NCBI RefSeq assembly: GCF_947495255.1
Contig: NZ_CANLYI010000003.1
Coordinates: forward strand, 186,001 to 250,000
Reading direction: 5' to 3'
DNA: 64,000 bases
Source of the DNA: an uncultured Winogradskyella sp.
Lineage (GTDB): Bacteria > Bacteroidota > Bacteroidia > Flavobacteriales > Flavobacteriaceae
Shown: in pieces, positions 25,149-33,311 of the stretch
How the letters are laid out: every line of letters starts with the position of its first letter
How positions within the stretch are numbered: position 1 is the stretch's first letter
Program-made: the position numbers and the translations under genes
Notes under the pieces: model-generated
The model's input: only the letters and a program-made list of their open reading frames with translations
Told to the model about the DNA's origin: nothing
The model's database searches: none

Positions 25149-25574
25149 ATGAATAAAAATATTTTAGTACTTTTTTCAGTTTTCTTTATGTTTTCATTTC
25201 TTTCAGCGCAATCTGTTTTAGGTAAATGGAAAACCATAGATGATAGTACAGGAAAAGCAAGGTCTATTATTGAAATTTATGAAAGCGATGGAAAAATATA
25301 TGGAAAAATTATAGAATTAATAAATCCAAAATCCAATAACCCACTTTGCAATCAATGTAAAGGTGATAAAAAAAATCAACCAATAATTGGGTTAATTATT
25401 ATTGATGGTTTGTCTAAGAATGATGACGTTTACGAAGATGGTACCATTTTAAATCCTGAAAACGGAAAAACATACGATTGTCGTTTAAAATTTGAAGATG
25501 ATGAAGACACTTTGCAGGTAAGAGGTTATTTAGCTTTTTTCTATAAAACTCAATATTGGAAACGTATTAAATAA
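25149..25574 (+). CDS. DUF2147 domain exported protein
   Basis: 141 residues with a signal peptide (to SAQ, residue 20). The DUF2147 core shows GKWKTIDDSTGKARSIIEIYE, the CxxC of NPLCNQCKG, and the ending GYLAFFYKTQYWKRI. This family of small calycin-like proteins is widespread; its role is unknown. The stop overlaps the priA start (TAATG), so priA expression may depend on it. Confidence 0.88.
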   Translation: MNKNILVLFSVFFMFSFLSAQSVLGKWKTIDDSTGKARSIIEIYESDGKIYGKIIELINPKSNNPLCNQCKGDKKNQPIIGLIIIDGLSKNDDVYEDGTILNPENGKTYDCRLKFEDDEDTLQVRGYLAFFYKTQYWKRIK

Positions 25575-28027
25575 TGCTACATTTTATAGACGTCATTCTA
25601 CCAATTCCGCTTCAAAAGGCATTTACATATCATATTACCGAAGCAGAATCCCAATTCCTAAAACCTGGAATGCGTGTGGCTGTTCCATTTGGTAAAAGTA
25701 AAATTTACACAGCTTTAGTGTATACAATTCATCAAAATCCACCAACGGCTTATGATGCTAAAACCATTCATCAAATTTTAGATGATTCGCCGGTAATTAC
25801 AAAAAATCAGTTAAAACATTGGGAGTGGATTGCAAATTATTACATGTGTAGTATTGGTGAAGTTTTAAGAGCAGCAATGCCAAATGCTTTTTTATTAGAA
25901 AGTGAAACGGTCATCTCTAAGAATGAAAAAGTAACTATTAACGAATCGGAATTAAAAGATGAAGAATTCTTGATATATGAAGCCTTACAACGTCAATCGT
26001 CTCTAAAAATTAGTGATGTAGTTTCTATACTAGATAAAAAGCGTGTATTGCCTATTATCAATGGTTTAGTAGAAAAAGGCGTTTTAAATCTACAGGAAGA
26101 GCTTTACGAAAAATATACACCAAAGCTGGTGCGCTATGTAAAGTTGCATCACAATCATAAATCGCAAGAAAAGCTTCAAGAATTATTAGAAGAATTAAGT
26201 AGAGCTCCAAAACAAAGAGAGGTTATTTTATCGCTTTTTACAATGGAAGCTTCAATAAAACAACCAATTAAAGTTTCAGATTTATCTGAGAGAAGTGGTG
26301 CATCCACTAGCATTATTAAAACTTTAATTGATAAACAGATTCTAGAAGAATATCATATAAAAGTTGATCGTGTTCAATTTGATGGAGAAGGTGATGCAGC
26401 TGCTAAGCGATTAAGTGAAGCACAACAAAAAGCATATGATGAGGTTGAATCTATTTTTGAAGAAAAGTCAGTCGCCTTATTGCATGGTGTTACATCGTCG
26501 GGTAAAACCGAAATTTATGTGCAGCTGATTCAAAAACAACTAGAAATAGGAAAACAAGTGTTGTATTTATTGCCCGAAATTGCATTAACAACGCAGTTGG
26601 TGAATAGACTTCAAGATTATTTTGGAGAGAAAGTAGCTGTTTTTCATTCTAGATATTCTGGAAACGAAAGGGTAGAGGTTTGGCAAAATATGCTCAATAA
26701 CTCCGAAAAAGCACAAGTAGTAATTGGTGCACGTTCGTCTTTATTATTACCATTTCAGAACCTAGGATTAATTATTGTAGATGAAGAACATGAGTCGTCT
26801 TACAAGCAATTTGATCCAGCGCCACGTTATCATGCTAGAGATGCAGCTATTGTTTTAGCCAATATATTTAAAGCAAAAACGCTATTAGGTTCTGCAACAC
26901 CAAGTTTAGAAACTTATTTTAATGCTAGCCAAGGTAAATATGGTTTGGTAGAATTAAACACACGTTACAATAACGTGGTAATGCCAGATATTGAATTGGT
27001 AGATTTAGCAGATAAGTATAAGCGAAAACGCATGAAAGGTCATTTTAGTGACAGACTTATAGAAGAAATGACTGAAACTTTAGAAGAAGGGTTTCAGATT
27101 ATTTTGTTTCAAAACAGAAGAGGGTTTTCGCCTATTATAGAATGTACAACTTGCGGAACATCGCCTCAATGTCCTAATTGTGACGTGAGTTTAACGTATC
27201 ATCAATACAGAGATCAGTTGCGTTGTCATTATTGTGGTTACAATTCGGCAATGCTTAAAGCGTGTCAAGGTTGTGGAAACTCTACTTTAGATACTAAAGG
27301 TTTTGGTACAGAGCAAATAGAGCAAGAAGTAAAAACGTTATTTCCAGAAAAAAAAGTCGCACGTATGGATTTAGATACTACGCGAGGAAAATACGGCTTT
27401 GAAAAAATAATAAATAGTTTTGAGCAACGTGAAGTTGATATTTTAGTTGGTACACAAATGTTAACTAAAGGGTTAGATTTTAGATTTGTAAAATTAGTTG
27501 GTATTATGAATGCCGATAATTTGCTCAACTTTCCAGATTTTAGGGCACATGAACGTAGTTATCAATTAATGGCACAGGTTTCAGGTAGAGCAGGACGAAC
27601 TGATTTGCGAGGAAAAGTGCTGATTCAAACTTACAATCCACATCATAACATATTGCAGCAAGTTTCTACAAACTCATATAAAGAAATGTTTGCAGAACAA
27701 ATGAACGAGCGTTATAATTTTAAATATCCACCAATATATCGATTGATAAAAATTACGTTTAAGCATAAAGATTATAATCGTGTAAATTTAGCTGCAGATT
27801 GGTACGCTAAATCTTTAAAACAATATTTTAAATCTAATGTGTTAGGTCCAGAATTTCCACCGGTATCAAGGATAAGAAATTTATATCATAAAAACGTTTT
27901 GGTTAAAATTCCACATCAACAATCATTAGTTAAAACAAAAGAGGCTATTAAGAAAATCGATAATAGTTTTAATTCTGTTAAAGAATTTAGACCAGTAAGG
28001 GTGGTGATTAATGTAGATAATTATTAA
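25574..28027 (+). CDS. priA: Primosomal protein N' (replication restart helicase PriA)
   Basis: 817 residues, usual for Bacteroidota. It has the N-terminal 3'-DNA binding domain, Walker A GVTSSGKTEIY, Walker B DEEHESSYKQFDPAPRYHARD, the zinc-binding Cys cluster (CTTCGTSPQCPNC then CHYCGY and CQGCG), helicase motifs GTQMLTKGLDF and QVSGRAGR. It reloads the replisome at stalled forks. The ATG overlaps the preceding stop. A strong terminator follows. Confidence 0.97.
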   Translation: MLHFIDVILPIPLQKAFTYHITEAESQFLKPGMRVAVPFGKSKIYTALVYTIHQNPPTAYDAKTIHQILDDSPVITKNQLKHWEWIANYYMCSIGEVLRAAMPNAFLLESETVISKNEKVTINESELKDEEFLIYEALQRQSSLKISDVVSILDKKRVLPIINGLVEKGVLNLQEELYEKYTPKLVRYVKLHHNHKSQEKLQELLEELSRAPKQREVILSLFTMEASIKQPIKVSDLSERSGASTSIIKTLIDKQILEEYHIKVDRVQFDGEGDAAAKRLSEAQQKAYDEVESIFEEKSVALLHGVTSSGKTEIYVQLIQKQLEIGKQVLYLLPEIALTTQLVNRLQDYFGEKVAVFHSRYSGNERVEVWQNMLNNSEKAQVVIGARSSLLLPFQNLGLIIVDEEHESSYKQFDPAPRYHARDAAIVLANIFKAKTLLGSATPSLETYFNASQGKYGLVELNTRYNNVVMPDIELVDLADKYKRKRMKGHFSDRLIEEMTETLEEGFQIILFQNRRGFSPIIECTTCGTSPQCPNCDVSLTYHQYRDQLRCHYCGYNSAMLKACQGCGNSTLDTKGFGTEQIEQEVKTLFPEKKVARMDLDTTRGKYGFEKIINSFEQREVDILVGTQMLTKGLDFRFVKLVGIMNADNLLNFPDFRAHERSYQLMAQVSGRAGRTDLRGKVLIQTYNPHHNILQQVSTNSYKEMFAEQMNERYNFKYPPIYRLIKITFKHKDYNRVNLAADWYAKSLKQYFKSNVLGPEFPPVSRIRNLYHKNVLVKIPHQQSLVKTKEAIKKIDNSFNSVKEFRPVRVVINVDNY

Positions 28028-28031
28028 AACC

Positions 28032-28063
28032 AAAAAATCCTAAGCCGTAGCTTAGGATTTTTT
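28032..28063 (+). terminator. Terminator after priA
   Basis: Arms AAAAAATCCTAAG and CTTAGGATTTTTT around a 6-base loop, starting five bases after the priA stop codon. The T and A tracts on both sides would let it work in both directions, with the convergent LytTR gene ending at 28104. Confidence 0.88.
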
Positions 28064-28103
28064 AAAATTATAATGTAATGCTTAAAGTATAAATGTAAAT
28101 GTT

Positions 28104-28799
28104 CTACATGTTATTTAAAGCATCAACTAATTGAGTCTTTTTATTTCGACTCAATGGAATTTCGTAAGCGCCAACTTCAACATTCTTACTGTTGAATCTG
28201 TCTATTTTATCAAGATTCACAATGTAAGATTTGTGGATTCTCAAAAATTTACCTTCTGGTAGTTCGCTTTCAAAAGCTTTCATTGTAGATAAAACTACAA
28301 GACTGTTTTCTTCTGTAACTACTTTTACGTAATCACCAAGTGCTTCAATCCATTTAATATCCTTAATATATACTTTACGTTTTTTAAGGTTGCTTTTTAC
28401 AAAAATATGTTCACCATCCGTTTCATTAAAATCTAATTTTAATTTATGCTGCTCAATAGCTTTTTCTACGGCAACATTAAAACGTTCTTTAGTGATAGGT
28501 TTTTGAAGATAATCTGTGGCATCATAATTAAATGCCTTAAAAGCATATTCGGTTTTACCAGTAACAAAAATAATTTGGGGTTTGTTGTTGAGTACATCTA
28601 GCAACTCAAAACCGTTTAATACAGGCATCTCTATATCTAAGAAGATAAGATCCACTTTATGTGTATTAAGACCGTTTTTAGTTTCTAACGCACTGCTGTA
28701 CTCCGCAATAAGGTTAAGTGAGGAATGGTTCTCAATTAACTTTACTATAGAGAGGCGCTGAATCGCAGAATCATCAACAACTACACAGTTTAAAGTCAT
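28104..28799 (-). CDS. Orphan LytTR-family response regulator
   Basis: 231 residues: receiver domain 1-115 (VVDDSAIQR acidic pocket; DLIFLDIEMPVLNGFELL phospho-acceptor; TGKTEYAFKAFNYDATDYLQKP) and a LytTR domain (about 130-228; FLRIHKSYIVNLDKIDRFNSK). No histidine kinase is next to it; it lies between priA and the ribosomal genes. It is related in pattern to the LytTR at 19935, so cross-talk with a distant kinase is possible. Confidence 0.92.
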   Translation of the reverse strand: MTLNCVVVDDSAIQRLSIVKLIENHSSLNLIAEYSSALETKNGLNTHKVDLIFLDIEMPVLNGFELLDVLNNKPQIIFVTGKTEYAFKAFNYDATDYLQKPITKERFNVAVEKAIEQHKLKLDFNETDGEHIFVKSNLKKRKVYIKDIKWIEALGDYVKVVTEENSLVVLSTMKAFESELPEGKFLRIHKSYIVNLDKIDRFNSKNVEVGAYEIPLSRNKKTQLVDALNNM

Positions 28800-28948
28800 A
28801 ACATTATTAATTTTAGGTTAAGATATCGACAATAGTACGATAAATTCGGTTAAAAAACAAATTTTACCGACAAACCGTAAAAATTAACATAAACATTTGT
28901 GGTTTTTAGGGAGTTATATAGGTGTTATAAAAGTAGTTGTAAAACTTG

Positions 28949-28979
28949 TTGTCAGTTATGGAATAAATATGTATTTTTG
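28949..28979 (+). promoter_or_regulatory. Promoter of the rpsF-rpsR-rplI operon
   Basis: TTG (28949-28951), 20-base spacer, and -7 box TATTTTTG (28972-28979) match the Bacteroidota consensus, 34 bases before the rpsF ATG. Confidence 0.75.
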
Positions 28980-29012
28980 CAGCCGTTTTAACAATAAACA
29001 AAATTATTTATT

Positions 29013-29363
29013 ATGAATCATTATGAAACTGTTTTCATCTTAAATCCCGTTTTATCTGAAGATCAGATAAAGGAGACAGTAAAGAAATATGAGGATTTCC
29101 TCGTTTCTAAAGGTGCTAAGATGATATCCAAAGAAGATTGGGGCTTAAAAAAATTAGCTTATCCAATTCAAAACAAAAAAAGTGGTTTTTATCACTTATT
29201 TGAGTACACTGTTGCTGGAGAGGTAATTGAGCCTTTAGAAGTAGAATTTAGACGTGACGAACGTTTTATGCGTTACTTAACTGTGAAATTAGACAAACAT
29301 GCTATTTCATGGGCTGAGAGAAGAAGAGAGAAACTTAAAGTTAAAGCAAAAGCAAAAGCGTAA
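29013..29363 (+). CDS. rpsF: 30S ribosomal protein S6
   Basis: 116 residues with the S6 start [23 protein letters not shown], the core [23 protein letters not shown] and the ending [11 protein letters not shown] plus a Lys/Ala tail. It binds 16S rRNA with S18. First gene of the S6-S18-L9 operon, 2 bases before rpsR. Confidence 0.98.
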   Translation: MNHYETVFILNPVLSEDQIKETVKKYEDFLVSKGAKMISKEDWGLKKLAYPIQNKKSGFYHLFEYTVAGEVIEPLEVEFRRDERFMRYLTVKLDKHAISWAERRREKLKVKAKAKA

Positions 29364-29365
29364 TT

Positions 29366-29662
29366 ATGTCATCTATAGAACAACAAGCAAAAGGAAAAAA
29401 AGACGGAGAAATCAGATATTTAACACCGTTAAATATTGAGACGTCTAAGACTAAAAAATATTGTCGTTTTCAGAAATCTGGAATCAAGTATGTAGATTAT
29501 AAAGATGCAGATTGGTTATTAGGTTTTGTTAACGAACAAGGTAAGTTATTACCGAGACGTTTAACAGGAACATCTTTAAAGTATCAAAGAAAAGTATCTG
29601 TAGCGGTAAAAAGAGCTAGACATTTAGCTTTAATGCCATACGTAGCTGATTTATTAAAATAA
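29366..29662 (+). CDS. rpsR: 30S ribosomal protein S18
   Basis: 98 residues. Core: [54 protein letters not shown], the S18 signature. It carries a longer N-terminal extension than the proteobacterial protein (75 residues), as usual in Bacteroidota, and lacks zinc Cys clusters. Heterodimer with S6 on the platform of the 30S subunit. Confidence 0.98.
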   Translation: MSSIEQQAKGKKDGEIRYLTPLNIETSKTKKYCRFQKSGIKYVDYKDADWLLGFVNEQGKLLPRRLTGTSLKYQRKVSVAVKRARHLALMPYVADLLK

Positions 29663-29674
29663 AACATCATAACA

Positions 29675-30136
29675 ATGGAACTTATATTAAAACAAGACGT
29701 TGAAAATTTAGGATTTAAAGACGATATTGTATCTGTTAAGAACGGTTATGGTAGAAACTTTTTAATTCCTCAAGGACAAGCTGTAATGGCTACTTCTTCT
29801 GCTAAAAAAGTGTTAGAAGAAACTTTAAAGCAAAGAGCTTTTAAAGAAAAATCTATTATTGCTGAAGCTGAAAAAACTGCTGATGCTCTAAGAGGTTTAG
29901 ATATTAAAATTACAGCTAAAGCTGGTACAGGTGCAACTGCGGGAGATAAATTATTTGGTTCTATTACCACTATAGATTTAGCTGCTGCATTTAAAAACGC
30001 TGGTCACGATGTTGATAAGAAATTTATTTCTATCAATGGTGGTAACATTAAGCGTTTGGGTCAGTATGAAGCTGCAATAAGATTACACAGATCAGTAACA
30101 GTTGATTTATCTTTCGACGTTGTTGGTGAAGCATAG
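29675..30136 (+). CDS. rplI: 50S ribosomal protein L9
   Basis: 153 residues with the N-terminal L9 motif MELILKQDVENLGFKDDIVSVKNGYGRNFLIPQGQAVMA, a connecting helix and the C-terminal domain (LFGSITTIDLA). It binds 23S rRNA near the L1 stalk. Twelve bases after rpsR; followed by a strong terminator. Confidence 0.98.
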   Translation: MELILKQDVENLGFKDDIVSVKNGYGRNFLIPQGQAVMATSSAKKVLEETLKQRAFKEKSIIAEAEKTADALRGLDIKITAKAGTGATAGDKLFGSITTIDLAAAFKNAGHDVDKKFISINGGNIKRLGQYEAAIRLHRSVTVDLSFDVVGEA

Positions 30137-30156
30137 TCTTTATTAAAATAATTTTT

Positions 30157-30188
30157 AAAACCGTTTAGTTTAACTAAACGGTTTTTTT
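30157..30188 (+). terminator. Terminator of the rpsF-rpsR-rplI operon
   Basis: 14-base arms (30157-30170, 30172-30185; AAAACCGTTTAGTT and its complement) around one base, followed by a T run. In the RNA the top few pairs would open to make the loop. Confidence 0.9.
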
Positions 30189-30232
30189 ATAACTTTTTTT
30201 TAAACCTAATAGGTATTAATAGTTGACTTAAT

Positions 30233-31105
30233 ATGAAACATTTTCTTCTAGTTTTTATAGTATGTGCTTTTTTTAGTTGTAAATCAACTACAGAACAAGA
30301 GGTTACAGCTAATGTTGAGACTTCTCAACTCATTGAATTGTTTAAGGCTTCACATTCCGATTATCCAAATATTAGTGTGCATCGTGGAGGTAAAGGATTG
30401 TTAAACTATCCTGAAAACTGCTTAGAAAGCATAAAGTTTATCAACGATAGTATTAATGCGATATATGAAGTTGATGTTGCGCAAACTAAAGATGGTCAGC
30501 TTATATTAATGCATGATAACTCAATAGATAGAACCACAACAGGTACAGGTAAAGTAAGCGACTTAACTTATAATGAATTAAAAAACTTTAATTTGGTGGA
30601 TGACTATGGAAACGAAACAGAATTTAAAATTCCATTATTTTCAGAATTACTTTTATGGTGCGATAAAAATAATGTCATTCTTACTATTGATATTAAACGC
30701 AGCGTAAAACAAGAAGATGTGATTAAAGCGTTACGCGATGCAAATGCAGAAGATGTAAGCATAATAATAACTTACAATGTAGAGCAAGCGAAAACAGCTT
30801 ATCAATTAGCACCAGATTTATTATTATCTGTTTCAGCAAGAAATAATGAAGAATTTGAAAGGCTTTTAGAGGCTGAAATTCCAACAGAAAACATGTTAGC
30901 TTTTACCGGAACACGACTTTCAGACGTATCTTTATTTAAACGTTTGCATGATAATAATGTGGTTTGTATGCTTGGGACTTTAGGTAACTTAGATAAAAGT
31001 GCTGCAGCAAAAGACGATGAGCTTTATATGCAATGGAAAGATCAAGGCGCAGATATTATGGCAACAGATAGACCTTTTGAAGCTTTTGAAGCTATAAATA
31101 ATTAA
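30233..31105 (+). CDS. Glycerophosphodiester phosphodiesterase family lipoprotein
   Basis: 290 residues with lipobox FFSC. The GDPD TIM barrel has the catalytic HRGGKGLLNYPENCLES (first His and Arg; Glu), YEVDVAQTKDGQLILMHDNSIDRTTTGTGKV (Glu-Asp pair and second His), and the late Asp of ATDRPFEA. It hydrolyses glycerophosphodiesters to glycerol-3-phosphate and an alcohol, here in the envelope. Phosphate or phospholipid recycling is the usual role. Confidence 0.92.
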   Translation: MKHFLLVFIVCAFFSCKSTTEQEVTANVETSQLIELFKASHSDYPNISVHRGGKGLLNYPENCLESIKFINDSINAIYEVDVAQTKDGQLILMHDNSIDRTTTGTGKVSDLTYNELKNFNLVDDYGNETEFKIPLFSELLLWCDKNNVILTIDIKRSVKQEDVIKALRDANAEDVSIIITYNVEQAKTAYQLAPDLLLSVSARNNEEFERLLEAEIPTENMLAFTGTRLSDVSLFKRLHDNNVVCMLGTLGNLDKSAAAKDDELYMQWKDQGADIMATDRPFEAFEAINN

Positions 31106-31111
31106 AAAAAT

Positions 31112-31138
31112 AGATTCTGAAACAAGTTCAGAACGACA
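31112..31138. repeat. REP-like intergenic repeat (TTCTGAA...TTCAGAA type)
   Basis: An imperfect palindrome with arms TTCTGAA and TTCAGAA, followed by CGACA, directly after the GDPD stop. This kind of repeat (TGTCGTTCTGAACTTGTTTC on the minus strand) is common between flavobacterial genes. Confidence 0.65.
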
Positions 31139-31151
31139 AAACAATGTTGAA

Positions 31152-31625
31152 ATGAAATATTCAAGATTAACAAAAGAACAATTTGAAGAATTACACCAAG
31201 AATTCATCAACTTTTTAGCAACCCAATCAATAACAGGTGATGAGTGGGAAGAAATAAAGAAGAATAAACCAGAAACAGCAGAACAAGAGCTAGATGTTTT
31301 TAGCGACTTAGTTTGGTTAGGAGTTTTACAAAAAGTTGAATTTTTAGAGCACATTTCTCCACAACAAATTCACTTGTTTCAATGTAATGAAAAGAACATG
31401 CGTTTAATTGCGTTAAGAATTGATAATGAGCGTGTAGATTTTACAACTAAAGAGGGATTTAATTGGTTAAGAGATAATCTATTATCTGATTCAGTTGAAT
31501 TTTTTAATGCGAAAAAAGACTATTCTGACGATAAGTATTTAGATATTTTTAAAATGATTCAGTCTGGTGCGAATATTACAAAAGGAGAGTTGTTTAATTA
31601 TTTTGCTAATTTGGTAAAGGGGTAA
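31152..31625 (+). CDS. DUF6495 family protein
   Basis: 157 residues, no signal peptide. The start MKYSRLTKEQFEELHQEFINFLATQSIT and the core WLGVLQKVEFLEHISPQQIHLF match DUF6495, a small conserved cytoplasmic family of Bacteroidota whose function is unknown. Forty-six bases after the GDPD gene, with a REP-like repeat between. Confidence 0.8.
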   Translation: MKYSRLTKEQFEELHQEFINFLATQSITGDEWEEIKKNKPETAEQELDVFSDLVWLGVLQKVEFLEHISPQQIHLFQCNEKNMRLIALRIDNERVDFTTKEGFNWLRDNLLSDSVEFFNAKKDYSDDKYLDIFKMIQSGANITKGELFNYFANLVKG

Positions 31626-31789
31626 AAGATTCTGTAAGATATAGTCTTTAGATTTTAGAAAAAAGAGAAAAAGAATTAAGGTAAAGTTCTGTTTTTGAGC
31701 AATTAGTATTGAGTATTGTCCACTTTTGAGGGGACTTTAAGGGTGTTATAAATAGATTAAACTTTATAAAACTCTCTACAATAGTTATA

Positions 31790-31811
31790 AGATTTCTGTC
31801 TTCGCAGGAAT
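31790..31811. repeat. REP-like intergenic repeat (AGATTTCTG...CAGGAAT type)
   Basis: AGATTTCTGTCTTCGCAGGAAT, two bases before the stop of the ABC permease gene. A close variant is at 33286-33308. Confidence 0.6.
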
Positions 31812-31812
31812 T

Positions 31813-33054
31813 CTACTCATAACGTAAACTCTCAATAGGATCTAATTTAGCAGCTTTAGTCGCTGGATATAAACCAGAAACTACAGCAACAATAAATGCA
31901 ATACTCGTTGCCCAAATCATTGCAACCCAAGGTGTAGAAAATTCTAGTTCAAAACCGTTGGCAACTGCCCAACCTATTAAAACACCGAGAATTATTCCTA
32001 AAATACCACCAAGTTGTCCAATGATAATAGTTTCCATAAAAAACTGAAATGCAATTGTTTTGCTTTTGGCTCCCAGAGCTTTTCTAACACCAATTTCTCT
32101 AGTACGTTCACTAACAGAAACAAGCATAATATTCATTAAAGCAATTGTAGATCCAAATATGGTAATTATGCTAATAATCCATGCGGCAAGATAAAGTGCG
32201 GAAGTATTTTCTGCGACTCTATTTAGTAAATCATCACTACGTTCAATGCCAAAATCGTTGTCTTCAACTGGGTTAAGACCTCTAATATTTCTAAAGGTTA
32301 AAATTGCTTCTTGTTGTGCAGCTTCGAGCATATCAGTCTTATCTACTTTTACACTCAAACTATAATTTATATTGGGATTTGTAAAAATGGAACGCGCTTT
32401 CTGAATAGGCATAATCACTCTTAAATCTTGATTATTTCCAAACGTAGATCCTTTTTCTTTTAAAACACCAATGACTTTAAATTTAGAACCCCTAATACTT
32501 ATGGTTTTATTAATTGGATTTTCTTCGGTAAACAATGCCTTTTGTAAATCGCTACCAATCACACAAACGGTATTACTGTTTTCTACATCAAATACATTTA
32601 GTGAGCGACCATTTTCAATTTCTAAACCAGAATTTTCAATGTAATATTCATTGGCACCTAAAACAGCAACTTCTGGATCTGTTTTTTCATTGTCGTATTT
32701 AACCTCAGCAGCATAGGTTCCAAAAAATGAGACTGCTACTTTAGTAAAGGGGAAATCATAATTATCTTCAAAATCCTTAACATTTCTGTAATTTATAACC
32801 GGATTTATTTTTTGTCGTTCTCTACTACTTTGACGTTGATTGGTGAATTCGTAACGCTGAAAATTAAACGTATTAGAACCCATTGAAGAAAAATTACTTG
32901 TAATTGTATTCTCTAATGCAGAAACACCACTCAAAATCCCTACCAACGCCATTATACCAATCGCGATGATTAAAACCGTTAAAATAGTACGTAATAATTG
33001 ACCTTTAATAGAGTCGAAGGCAATTCTAATATTCTCTCTAGCTAATGAAAACAT
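31813..33054 (-). CDS. ABC transporter permease, MacB/FtsX type
   Basis: 413 residues with four membrane segments: one near residues 20-42, a large periplasmic MacB_PCD domain (about 45-245), then three segments (about 285-310, 335-360, 375-400). The FtsX domain holds LMNIMLVSVSERTREIGVRKALGA and the ending PATKAAKLDPIESLRYE. Such permeases work in macrolide or lipoprotein/peptide export by mechanotransmission, not classical transport. The ATPase is not adjacent in the window. Confidence 0.92.
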   Translation of the reverse strand: MFSLARENIRIAFDSIKGQLLRTILTVLIIAIGIMALVGILSGVSALENTITSNFSSMGSNTFNFQRYEFTNQRQSSRERQKINPVINYRNVKDFEDNYDFPFTKVAVSFFGTYAAEVKYDNEKTDPEVAVLGANEYYIENSGLEIENGRSLNVFDVENSNTVCVIGSDLQKALFTEENPINKTISIRGSKFKVIGVLKEKGSTFGNNQDLRVIMPIQKARSIFTNPNINYSLSVKVDKTDMLEAAQQEAILTFRNIRGLNPVEDNDFGIERSDDLLNRVAENTSALYLAAWIISIITIFGSTIALMNIMLVSVSERTREIGVRKALGAKSKTIAFQFFMETIIIGQLGGILGIILGVLIGWAVANGFELEFSTPWVAMIWATSIAFIVAVVSGLYPATKAAKLDPIESLRYE

Positions 33055-33187
33055 AGTTTTTTTGTCGCGTTAGTTGGGTTGTTTTACGTATAAGACTACT
33101 TAATCCGTATAAAGTTACTATAAAATCCAATTATCTTAGTCAGACCTCTGAAAAATATAATATTTTTGTGATTGATTTTAAAGCGCT

Positions 33188-33260
33188 GTCACTTTGAGCG
33201 CAGTCGAAAAGTATTGGTAATAAATACTTAAAAAATCAATTTGACTGCGCTAAAAGTGAC
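33188..33260. repeat. Long inverted-repeat REP element
   Basis: GTCACTTTGAGCGCAGTCGA (left, from 33188) and TTGACTGCGCTAAAAGTGAC (right, 33241-33260) form an inverted repeat with inner AAGTATT/AATACTT arms. The left arm resembles the TGAGCGCAGTCGAA repeat dispersed in Flavobacteriaceae. No gene lies here. Confidence 0.7.
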
Positions 33261-33285
33261 AAAAAGATTATAGTTTCACTAAAAT

Positions 33286-33308
33286 AGATTCCTGCTTTTG
33301 CAGGGCAT
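33286..33308. repeat. REP-like repeat before hisS
   Basis: AGATTCCTGCTTTTGCAGGG, ending 4 bases before the hisS ATG; related to 31790-31811. Inner arms CCTGC/GCAGG give a small hairpin that would lie in the hisS leader. Confidence 0.6.
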
Positions 33309-33311
33309 ATT

